DNA of 64,000 bases from Lysobacter sp. K5869. GTDB lineage: Bacteria > Pseudomonadota > Gammaproteobacteria > Xanthomonadales > Xanthomonadaceae. A program made the translations under genes and the position numbers. Under the pieces are notes generated by a model. It did not search any database. It was not told where the DNA came from and was given only the letters and a program-made list of their open reading frames with translations. Below, one piece after another: positions 56,754 through 64,000 of the stretch (its first letter is position 1; every line of letters begins with the position of its first letter). The DNA lies in contig NZ_CP072597.1 of NCBI RefSeq assembly GCF_018847975.1, forward strand, positions 4,875,001 through 4,939,000, written 5' to 3'.

Positions 56754-58157
56754 ATGGCCGCATTGAGCCGATACGTCGCCGTCGCCCTGGTGGGCGGCGC
56801 CGTCGCGTTTTCCAGCCTGCCCTCGCAGGCCGAGCAGGGCGATTACGGATTTTTCCAAACGCTGCGCAACCTGTTCTCGCCGCCCAAGGCGGACAACAAG
56901 GTGCAGCCGCAGCAGCGCACCGGCAGCTATCCGCTGCTGAGCCGCGACACCGCGCGCGCCGACGGTTTCGACCCGGCCGCGTACTACCAATGGCAGACCG
57001 TGCAGCTGCCGGCGGAAACCGGCGCGATCTGCGGCAACGGTTCGCCGTACAAGATCTTCGTCAACCGCGTTCCCAACACCACCAACACCATCATCTACAT
57101 GGAAGGCGGCGGCGCGTGCTGGGATTACGCCAGCTGCACCGGCGCCACCGGCGTGCGCGGCGCGCGCAATCCCAACGGCGTGCCCGACGACTACATGAAG
57201 CTGCTCAACCCGGGCGCGAGCCTGGTCAGCCCCTTCGTCACCCGCGTCAGTCCGTTCGACGCGGTCAAGACCCAGGGCTGGAACATGGTCTACGTGCCCT
57301 ATTGCACCGGCGACATCTACAGCGGCGACAAGGTCGCGGTGTACGACGATCCCAGCGGACAGAAGCCGCCGCTGGTGTGGCACCACAACGGCCTGCGCAA
57401 CAGCCGCGCGATCATTTCCTGGCTCAAGGACAACCTGCCGCGGCCGGCGCAGATGCTCAACACCGGCTGCAGCGCCGGCGGCGCCGGCAGCCTGATTTCC
57501 TACGACACCTTCCGCACCGACATCGCGCCGACCAACGGCTTCCTGATCGACGACTCCGGCCCGATCTTCCCGACGCCCAAGAACGGCAACCCGGCCGAGT
57601 ATCCCTCGCAGCCGCTGATGACCAAGATCCGCGACGTGTGGGGTCTGGACGCGCCCAACGGCCCGCTGCAGTTCCTCGCCGCCGGCCTGCCGCAGATGGA
57701 TCTCAACGAACTGGGCTCGATCTATCCGGCGCTGGCCAACAAGCACCGCGGCGACCGTCTCGGCCAGACCCACTTCTGGCAGGATCTGAACTACTCGTCG
57801 TATTCCTACGAGCGTTTCCACGACGACATCCAGCAAGCGCCGAACCAAGCGGCGAAGGAAGCGTTGATCCACGCCAAGTGGGGCGCCGACACCCAGCGCC
57901 TGTCCGCGCGGCTCAACGGGCTGGACAACTTCGGCGGCTACTTCCCGCAGTACCGCGCGCTCAACGAAAGCCACTGCACCACCATCGTCGATTTCAAGAA
58001 CGGCGACGTGCAGGCGCAGAACCTGGAGTTGAAGAGCTTCATCGACTCGGTGCTCGACGGCAACGGCAAGGTGCTCGACGCCAGCGAGACCAGCGACGCG
58101 GCCGACAAGGCCAAGCCGTTCAACTTCTTGTACTGGCTGGTCGATCAGCTGATCTGA
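56754..58157 (+). CDS. Secreted pectinacetylesterase/Notum-like hydrolase
   Basis: 467 residues from the ATG at 56754 (CAGGAGAG upstream). Signal peptide ending PSQAEQG. The alpha/beta-hydrolase motifs of the pectinacetylesterase family are present: IIYMEGGGACWDYASC (oxyanion region) and the nucleophile in NTGCSAGGAGS, with a later LNESHC His. Bacterial members are little studied; the substrate could be an acetylated polysaccharide, a lipid or a polyester. The next gene follows after 13 bp. Confidence 0.85.
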   Translation: MAALSRYVAVALVGGAVAFSSLPSQAEQGDYGFFQTLRNLFSPPKADNKVQPQQRTGSYPLLSRDTARADGFDPAAYYQWQTVQLPAETGAICGNGSPYKIFVNRVPNTTNTIIYMEGGGACWDYASCTGATGVRGARNPNGVPDDYMKLLNPGASLVSPFVTRVSPFDAVKTQGWNMVYVPYCTGDIYSGDKVAVYDDPSGQKPPLVWHHNGLRNSRAIISWLKDNLPRPAQMLNTGCSAGGAGSLISYDTFRTDIAPTNGFLIDDSGPIFPTPKNGNPAEYPSQPLMTKIRDVWGLDAPNGPLQFLAAGLPQMDLNELGSIYPALANKHRGDRLGQTHFWQDLNYSSYSYERFHDDIQQAPNQAAKEALIHAKWGADTQRLSARLNGLDNFGGYFPQYRALNESHCTTIVDFKNGDVQAQNLELKSFIDSVLDGNGKVLDASETSDAADKAKPFNFLYWLVDQLI

Positions 58158-58170
58158 GCGGAACGACGGC

Positions 58171-58791
58171 ATGAAGCGAAACACCGTCATGCTGGGTCTG
58201 GCCCTGACCGTCGCGGCGTTGGCCGCGGCGGTCAGCCTGGGCTGGCATCCGTTCGACGCCGGCCGCGCCGCGGCGGCGCCGCTCGCGCAAGCCGGCGACG
58301 GCGCCGACGGCGGCGCCGCCTTGCCCTCGATGCTGGCCACGCCGCAGGGGCGGCAATTCCAGCAGCGCCGGCAATTCCAGGACGAGGCCAAGCGTTTCTT
58401 CAGCGATGCCAAGACCCTGGGACCGGCCGAGCGCGAACGCCGCGCGCAAACCTTGCGAGCGCAGATCGATCGCTACGAACAGGCCGACGAGTTGTCGGCC
58501 GGCGAAACCATGCTGCTGCGCGTGGGCTTGATCCAGGCCACCGTGCCCGACGAGGCGCAGCAGGCCTTGATGGTGCAGCGTCTGGCCCAGCAGTACCGGG
58601 CTCAGGCGCGCGCGCGCGAGCAGGCGTGGGTCGAACAGCAGGCGCACGATCCGAAGTTCCAGGCCTACAAGCGCAGCGAAGCGCAGATCGTGGCCGAGAC
58701 CCTGAAGATGCAGCGGTTTCCCGACGGGCTGACCCGCGACGAGTATCTGCGCCGGCGTCTGCAGGCCGAGCGCGAGCGCATTTATCGCTGA
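58171..58791 (+). CDS. Membrane-anchored helical protein, possible foldase of the hydrolase
   Basis: 206 residues. One N-terminal membrane helix (MLGLALTVAALAAAVSLGW), then an entirely helical periplasmic part rich in Gln, Glu, Arg and Ala (RQFQQRRQFQDEAKRFFSDA; MVQRLAQQYRAQARAREQAW). The layout is that of lipase-specific foldases (Lif), though shorter than the usual 280-340 residues. It starts 13 bp after the hydrolase gene ends, so the two are surely co-transcribed. The foldase role is inferred from layout. Confidence 0.65.
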   Translation: MKRNTVMLGLALTVAALAAAVSLGWHPFDAGRAAAAPLAQAGDGADGGAALPSMLATPQGRQFQQRRQFQDEAKRFFSDAKTLGPAERERRAQTLRAQIDRYEQADELSAGETMLLRVGLIQATVPDEAQQALMVQRLAQQYRAQARAREQAWVEQQAHDPKFQAYKRSEAQIVAETLKMQRFPDGLTRDEYLRRRLQAERERIYR

Positions 58792-58932
58792 GAGGATGGG
58801 GAGCGGCTTGAGAGTCGCTCCCCTGCTCCGCTCACGCGCCCGAACGACGCGCGCCGAATCCAGTTCGCCAAGAACGCGCGAACGCCGAACATCGCGCGTT
58901 CGATGCGCGCCGCGCTCGCGGACGCTGCGCCC

Positions 58933-60024
58933 TCACTCGTCCTCCGCCAACACCACCCGGTTGCGCCCGCCGCGCTTGGCCGCGTACAGCGCCTGATCGG
59001 CGCGCGCGAACGTCGTTGCGCTCTCCTCGCCGGCGCGGTAACCGGCCAGCCCGATGCTCACCGTCAGCGGCAGCCCGATCGGCAGGTTGGCGATGGCCTC
59101 GCGCACGAACTCGCATTGCAGCAGCGCCTGATGCAGCGGCGCCTCGAACAGCATCAGGAACTCCTCGCCGCCGTAGCGCGCCACGCTGTTCGGCCCGGCC
59201 GAATACAGCCGCAGCGTATCGGCGACCGCTTGCAGCACGCGGTCGCCCTCGGCGTGGCCGTGGACATCGTTGATGGTCTTGAAGTGGTCGATGTCGAGCA
59301 CCGCCACTTGCAGCGGCGCGGCGCTGTGGCTGCGCGCCACCGCCTGTTCCAGCGCCAGCGCGAACGCGCGCCGGTTGGGCAGGCCGGTCAGCGCGTCGGT
59401 GCGGGTCAGCGCGGTGAGGTCGGCATTGCTGGCTTGCAGCGCGGCGTGGCTGGCTTCCAACTCGCCCTGGTAATCGAGCAGGCGGCGCTCGTACCACTCG
59501 CTTTCCTGCAACTGCCGCGCCAGCGCGTGGCTGACCCGGCGCAGTTCCATCGCGCGCGAGGCCTGCCGCGACAACGCGGTCAGCGCTTTTTGCTGATGCG
59601 CGGGCAATTGGCGCGGTTTGGTGTCGATCACGCACAAGGTCCCGAGCGCCTCCCCATCCGGCGTCACCAGCGGCGCGCCGGCGTAGAAGCGGATGTTGGG
59701 GTCGTCGGTGACCAGCGGGTTGTCGGCGAAGCGGGCGTCGTCGCGCGCGTCGGGCACGACCAGGGTGCGGTCGGGGGTCAGGATGGCGTGGGCGCAGAAC
59801 GCCAGTTCGCGCGGGGTTTGCTCCGCGCCCAGGCCCAACCGCGCCTTGAACCACTGGCGCTGCTCGTCGATCAGGCTGACCAAGGCGATCGGCACGTCGC
59901 AGACCGCGGCGGCGATCGCGACCAGATCGTCGAAGTCGCGCTCCGGCGGCGTGTCGAGGATGTCGTAGCGGCGCAGCGCGTCCAGGCGCTGGGCTTCGTT
60001 GGCGGGCGTGGCGGGTTTTTGCAC
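58933..60024 (-). CDS. GAF-domain diguanylate cyclase
   Basis: 363 residues from the GTG at 60024; the frame is open upstream and the start is uncertain. A GAF domain (about 10-160: [40 protein letters not shown]) is followed by a coiled linker and a GGDEF domain (about 200-360) with the active motif ARYGGEEF, so it should make c-di-GMP. There is no RxxD inhibitory site before the motif. It is the opposite activity to the dead EAL protein at 1-1029. Confidence 0.9.
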   Translation of the reverse strand: MQKPATPANEAQRLDALRRYDILDTPPERDFDDLVAIAAAVCDVPIALVSLIDEQRQWFKARLGLGAEQTPRELAFCAHAILTPDRTLVVPDARDDARFADNPLVTDDPNIRFYAGAPLVTPDGEALGTLCVIDTKPRQLPAHQQKALTALSRQASRAMELRRVSHALARQLQESEWYERRLLDYQGELEASHAALQASNADLTALTRTDALTGLPNRRAFALALEQAVARSHSAAPLQVAVLDIDHFKTINDVHGHAEGDRVLQAVADTLRLYSAGPNSVARYGGEEFLMLFEAPLHQALLQCEFVREAIANLPIGLPLTVSIGLAGYRAGEESATTFARADQALYAAKRGGRNRVVLAEDE

Positions 60025-60319
60025 GGCGGTGTCCGGACGGTGACGGTCGCGATCGAAGTGACGGTCGGCTGCCAAACGGCGCGGCCGCGCGCGCGGCCTG
60101 CGCCGGCAGTCTAGCAAGCGCGGGGGCGGCGTCCGCAAGCCGGCGCGCGCGGCCGCGTCAAGCGCCGGCGGGCGTCGGTCCGCCAAGCGGCGATGGCGGT
60201 CACAGCCGCGACGCGACGCGGGCACGGCGCGGTTTCCTTCGCCTGCAATGTCGCGCCGATAGACTCGCGTGCGCGTACCGCGATGCGGCGCGCGGCGGCC
60301 ATGGCGAGGGAGGCAAAGG

Positions 60320-60718
60320 GTGCAGGTGGAAACCAACGATTACGTCGAGCTCAAGCACGAGATCCTCGACGGCATGCGCAGCTTCATGGAGGACGTGGCC
60401 CAGGACGGCGCCGACGCCGGCTACGGCGCGGCCGAGATCGACGAATGCGAGCGCATCCTCGAAGGCTTCCTGGCCAGCCTGCGCAACGCCGCGGGCGACG
60501 GCGAACGCGTGCCCTCGCGCGCGGCGCTGGACCGCACCGCGCGCGCGGCGGTCGAGCAGACGGTGCGCGCGCTCAACGCGCTCAACGCGCGCTGCCGCTA
60601 CAACCTGATCGAGACCGACCAGCGCGAAGGCCTGTGCGAGTTGATCCGCGGCGCGCTCGCCGAAATCGGCGCGCTGCGCGGGGTGGAAGATCCGACCGAG
60701 CCTTGGCGCGAGTGGTGA
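60320..60718 (+). CDS. Small soluble protein of unknown function
   Basis: 132 residues from the GTG at 60320 ([16 protein letters not shown]), with GAGGGAGG upstream. Acidic, helical, with two or three cysteines (DECERI, RCRYN, GLCEL) and the word [17 protein letters not shown] do not recognise it. It converges with the subtilase gene. Confidence 0.65.
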   Translation: MQVETNDYVELKHEILDGMRSFMEDVAQDGADAGYGAAEIDECERILEGFLASLRNAAGDGERVPSRAALDRTARAAVEQTVRALNALNARCRYNLIETDQREGLCELIRGALAEIGALRGVEDPTEPWREW

Positions 60719-60792
60719 AGCCGCGCGCGAGCGCGACCGGCGCGATCCGCGCCGCGAGGCGGCGAACGCGCCGGGCGCGACGCTCGCGGCGA

Positions 60793-60822
60793 TAAAAAAA
60801 CCGGGCCCGCGAACGGGCCCGG
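60793..60822 (-). terminator. Terminator after the subtilase gene
   Basis: AAAAAAA, CCGGGCCCG, CGAA and CGGGCCCGG; on the minus strand the stem is followed by TTTTTTT. About 80 bases past the stop. Confidence 0.8.
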
Positions 60823-60903
60823 TCGTATCTCCGGCAGCCGTGCGGCCGCCCTACCCGCTTCGTCCCCACGGCCGGCCCGCGCGCGGGCCGGCCGCGCGAA
60901 GAC

Positions 60904-63447
60904 TCAGCGCACGCTTTCGCTATCGCCCACCGGCGCGGCGCTGCCGGTGACCACCGCGGTCGGCTTGGGCGCGTCCGGCGTCGCCGGGGCCGGCACCGAC
61001 ACCGCGATCGGCAGATGCAGCGTCGGCGACTTGCGCGTCAGCAGCGGCTTGAGCTGCAACTGGCCGAAGTGCCAGCTGCCGTCGGCCGCGTACTTGCGGC
61101 TCAGCACGATCACGTTGATCGGCGTGGTCGCACCGCGCACCGAGGCGAACACCGGCGGGAACGCGATGCCGTCCACGCCCTGCACCTGCGCCAGCCACAG
61201 CTCCGGCTGGCGCTGGGCGTGGCGGAAGCTGCGCTTGAACGTGCACGCGTTGGCGCAGGCGCTCTGCTCCATGCTGGCCAGATTGAGCGCGGCCGGATCG
61301 CCGCCGGCGGCCGGATCGGCGGCCTGATAACGCGCCGTGGTCTCGTTGAGCACCAGCCCCGCCTTGACCGCCTGATCGACCTGGATCCGGCCCGAGCCGG
61401 TGTCGAACGGATCGGCCGGGGTGACGCCGTCCTCGCGGAACACTTCCTGCTTGGCGGTCATCATCAGCGCCGACTTGATCTCCGGCGCGGTCAGGTCCGG
61501 GCGCGCCTGACGCAGCAGCGCCGCCGCGCCGGCCTGATGCGGCGAGGCCATCGAGGTGCCGCTGAGCAAGCCGACCAGATTCTCGCTGCCGCTGATCGTG
61601 GTGCCGGCCAACACCGCCAACACGCTGACGCCCGGCGCGGCGACGTCGGGCTTGATCAGATTCAAGCCGGTGGCCGGGCCGCGCGAGCTGAAGGCCGCCA
61701 GCACGTCGGGCGTGTTCGGGATCGGCGTCGGCGGATAGCCGATGCCGCCGGTGGACACGTTGCCGTTGCCGGCCGCGAAATCGCGCAGCGCGTTGCTGTC
61801 GTCCTGGCTGGCCAGGAACACCGGCACCGTCGTGCCCGGCACGCTCGGCGTCGCGCCGGTGACCTGATTGTTGGCGATGACCACCGCGACCGCGCCGGCG
61901 GCGGCGGCGTTGTTGACCTTGATCGAGAAGTTGCAGGTGCCGCGGCGCACCACCGCGATCGCACCGCTGAAGCTGCCGGCGGGGAACGCGGCGCAACCGT
62001 CGGCGGCCGTGTCGATGCCGGCGCTCACGCGCACCGGCGTGGTCGGCGGAATCGACGCGGAGAACGCGACGCCGCCGGTGCCTTCGGTGAGCAGGACCGC
62101 CTGCAGACCCGACGGCACCGTGCCCGGGCCGGTGATCTGCAGCAGCGAGGCGAAATCGCCGCGGCCGTGCGTGGTCGCCGCGGTGGTCGAGGTCCACGGC
62201 TGGCGATGGCCGGTGGTGCTCGGGCCGGGGCCGCTGTTGCCGGCCGCGGCGGCGATGAAGATGCCGGCGTCGGCGGCGTTGAGGAAGGCCAGCGAGACCG
62301 CTTCGCCCCACGGATTGGCGCCGCCGCCGATGGAGTAATTGATCACGTCCACGCCGTCGGCGATGGCTTGATCGATCGCCGCCACCGCCGACACGTTCGG
62401 ACACAGGCCTTGGCCGGTGGCGATGTTCGTGTAGCAGATGTCGTAAGCGATGATGTTCGCGTGCGGTGCGACGCCGGAGATGCGGATGTTGCGGCCCTTG
62501 AAGTTCGCGGTCCAGGCGTTGCCGGCCGCGGTCGAAGCGGTGTGGCTGCCGTGGCCGTTGGTGTCGCCGAAGCCGGGTTCCTCGCGGATGCCGGGCACGC
62601 CGCAGGCGCCGGCCGGTTCGCCGCAGACGAAGTCCCAGCCGCCGATCAGCTTGTCGTTGCAGCGGCCTTCGTCGACGCCGCCGGGCGCGCACGTGCCCAG
62701 ATAGTGGCCGGTGCCGTTCGGATTGACGTGGTGATAGCCGGTGTCGTCGACCGCGGCGAACGCCGGGCTGCCGAAGTTGATGCCGGTGTCGAGGATGCCG
62801 ACCACCACGCCCTCGCCGCGCCAGCGCCCGGGCTTGGCGTTCCACAGTTCCGGCGCGCCGATCAAGGTCGGGCCGACGTCGGTGGCGACCGGATACTCGT
62901 GATACGCCTCCACCAGCGCCACGCCGGGCAGCTTGGCCACGCGCGCGGCTTCGCTCGCGCTCATCTGCGTCACCACGCCGTTGACCGCGTGGCGCAGGCG
63001 CCGTTCGACGTTGAGCGGACGGCCGATCGCGGCATTGATGCCGCGTTCGTGGGTGCGCTGCGCGCCGTCGAGATAGCTCAGGTATTTGCTGGCTTGCGCG
63101 CTGCGCACGTCGATGCGCGCGGTGCCGCCGCCGGCGGCGCGGGCGGCGTCGCTGTTGGCGTTCTGCGCGCCGGCGATGCGCTGCGGCGCGGCCAGTCCGG
63201 CCACTTCGCCGTTGTAGCTGCTCAGCGGCGCTTCGTTGTACAGCACCAGATAGCGTTCGCCGCGATGATCGGCCGCGGCGCGTTGCGGTGCGGGTGCGCC
63301 GCCGACGGCGGCGGCGCTCGGGTTCGCATTGTCGTCGCGCAAGCCGCTGACGGCGGCCGCGGCGGCGAGCGCCGTCAATCCGGTCAGGCCGAGCGCGATG
63401 GCGAGGGTCAGACGGTTTTTGGCTTTGAGGTGGTTTGCATTGGGCAT
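60904..63447 (-). CDS. Secreted subtilisin-family (S8) protease with a PA domain
   Basis: 847 residues from the ATG at 63447 (GGAGGACC upstream). Signal sequence, then an I9-type propeptide (about 60-190: ERYLVLYNEAPLSSYNG). The catalytic domain has Asp in VGILDTGINF, His in NGHGSHTASTAAG and Ser in LSGTSMASPHQAG. A protease-associated domain is inserted between His and Ser (about 470-610: AVVRRGTCNFSIKVNNAAAA). The C-terminal extension has a Cys pair (QSACANACTF) and a Pro/Ala-rich end. Probably a digestive exoenzyme sent out by type II secretion. Confidence 0.93.
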   Translation of the reverse strand: MPNANHLKAKNRLTLAIALGLTGLTALAAAAAVSGLRDDNANPSAAAVGGAPAPQRAAADHRGERYLVLYNEAPLSSYNGEVAGLAAPQRIAGAQNANSDAARAAGGGTARIDVRSAQASKYLSYLDGAQRTHERGINAAIGRPLNVERRLRHAVNGVVTQMSASEAARVAKLPGVALVEAYHEYPVATDVGPTLIGAPELWNAKPGRWRGEGVVVGILDTGINFGSPAFAAVDDTGYHHVNPNGTGHYLGTCAPGGVDEGRCNDKLIGGWDFVCGEPAGACGVPGIREEPGFGDTNGHGSHTASTAAGNAWTANFKGRNIRISGVAPHANIIAYDICYTNIATGQGLCPNVSAVAAIDQAIADGVDVINYSIGGGANPWGEAVSLAFLNAADAGIFIAAAAGNSGPGPSTTGHRQPWTSTTAATTHGRGDFASLLQITGPGTVPSGLQAVLLTEGTGGVAFSASIPPTTPVRVSAGIDTAADGCAAFPAGSFSGAIAVVRRGTCNFSIKVNNAAAAGAVAVVIANNQVTGATPSVPGTTVPVFLASQDDSNALRDFAAGNGNVSTGGIGYPPTPIPNTPDVLAAFSSRGPATGLNLIKPDVAAPGVSVLAVLAGTTISGSENLVGLLSGTSMASPHQAGAAALLRQARPDLTAPEIKSALMMTAKQEVFREDGVTPADPFDTGSGRIQVDQAVKAGLVLNETTARYQAADPAAGGDPAALNLASMEQSACANACTFKRSFRHAQRQPELWLAQVQGVDGIAFPPVFASVRGATTPINVIVLSRKYAADGSWHFGQLQLKPLLTRKSPTLHLPIAVSVPAPATPDAPKPTAVVTGSAAPVGDSESVR

Positions 63448-63950
63448 CGAGAGGTCCTCCACGTATCGTTCGCGAAGAAACCGCCCCACGCCTGTCCCCT
63501 GTTCACAGGCACGTCGCGGTTCGAGGTCGGGCCAGGGAGGGATCGCCGTGATCGAGCGTCGTCCGTGAACCGATGCGCTCGCTACCACGCATCGGCCGAT
63601 CGCTCCTGCCACCGTGCCCGCGCACTCACCGTGCCGGGCCGAACCTTCCTACCCACGCCGAACACTGCAAGAGGCGGGAAGATTTCGGCGTGATCATGCG
63701 CACAAATCGCATTCGGTTACAGAGGCATCGGCGGCATGTTGCGCGATTGAAACTTCACTTGGCTAAACCGCCGCGACCGCGCTACGCACTGTGCGCTTGC
63801 GAATGGTGGATGCGCGTGGATTCAGTTTCGTAACGATGTGCGACGGCTCGACGTCGGTTGCGCGCGCGTCGTTGCGGACAAAAAAACGGCGCCCCGCGGG
63901 GCGCCGTCGTTTCGATGCGGCGCCGTCGCGGCGCCGCATCGTCGTCGTTG
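63448..63950. other. Upstream region of the subtilase gene
   Basis: About 500 bases without a convincing gene. It holds the protease promoter and, at its far end, two perfect hairpins behind the next gene. Confidence 0.5.
63880..63940 (-). terminator. Two tandem hairpins after the outer-membrane protein gene
   Basis: First met from the gene: GATGCGGCGCC, GTCGC, GGCGCCGCATC (63914-63940). Then ACGGCGCCCCG directly joined to CGGGGCGCCGT (63886-63907), followed on the minus strand by TTTTTTT (63880-63886). The second is a standard terminator. Confidence 0.8.
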
Positions 63951-64000
63951 TCACCAACCGAAGCCCAAGCCCACGCCGGCCGAGCTTTCGCTGTCGCTGA
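63951..64000 (-). CDS. C-terminal end of a probable outer-membrane protein
   Basis: Only the last 15 codons are inside the window: SDSESSAGVGLGFGW and a TGA at 63951. The Gly-rich alternating end with an aromatic last residue is typical of barrel proteins, and a strong terminator follows. The rest is beyond the edge. Confidence 0.55.
   Translation of the reverse strand, partial: SDSESSAGVGLGFGW

Overview
The window is high-GC chromosomal DNA that looks like a Lysobacter or close Xanthomonadaceae relative. This rests on gene content and repeat style, not on a database match: secreted wall hydrolases and a subtilase carrying Xanthomonad-type modules, a phaB-phaR cluster, many two-component systems, an XAC0095-like small protein, and intergenic palindromes of the types ATTCCGGCGAAAGCCGGAAT and GTAGGAGCGGCG(T/C)GAGCCGCGA. 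About 55 protein genes and three tRNA genes (Ala-CGC, Leu-CAG, Arg-CCT) are supported. There is no rRNA operon, CRISPR array, transposase or integrase.

Layout. 1-11.8 kb: a catalytically degenerate EAL protein (cut by the window edge), htpX, gluQ, a phaB-phaR-phaB cluster, an M48 peptidase, a TPR/FGE-like lipoprotein, rnd, tRNA-Ala, a VOC protein and a Trp-rich small protein. 12-19.3 kb: two adjacent secreted murein hydrolases, a SpoIID-type protein followed by a zinc amidase, which share a near-identical C-terminal SH3 module; then two small secreted proteins, a secreted cyclase-family hydrolase and a LysR regulator. 19.4-34.1 kb: an asparagine-synthetase-like ligase without its catalytic Cys, an outer-membrane barrel, an RstBA-like two-component pair, tRNA-Leu, an ECF sigma/anti-sigma pair, rnk, a CusRS-like pair and an RND permease with its adaptor. 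34.5-38.4 kb: an unknown gene, a glutamine cyclotransferase and parC.

38.5-45 kb is the accessory part. A structured leader precedes an XAC0095-like gene. After it, on the opposite strand, come a frameshifted lipoprotein gene, a small secreted protein and a 1578-residue secreted RHS protein whose 151-residue tip carries caspase-like His-Gly and Ala-Cys motifs. The tip and the small genes beyond it look clearly less GC-rich than the RHS core, as expected for an exchangeable toxin/immunity cassette. 45-64 kb: an STM3941-like membrane protein, an isochorismatase-fold hydrolase, an AraC regulator, tRNA-Arg, an ALDH7-type dehydrogenase, three paralogous six-cysteine secreted microproteins, pyrD, murB, a DMT transporter, a pectinacetylesterase/Notum-like hydrolase with a possible foldase partner, a GAF-GGDEF cyclase, a subtilase and the end of an outer-membrane protein.

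The main theme is interaction with other cells: murein hydrolases, an RHS toxin, a subtilase, Cys-rich secreted peptides and secreted hydrolases lie among ordinary housekeeping genes. The strongest candidates for something undescribed are (i) the SpoIID plus amidase pair with a shared wall-binding module, (ii) the RHS protein with a caspase-like tip and its downstream putative immunity genes, and (iii) the three-member C-x2-C-x6-C-x(9-12)-C-x6-C-x5-C family, two members of which have a GGA-loop hairpin just before the ribosome binding site.
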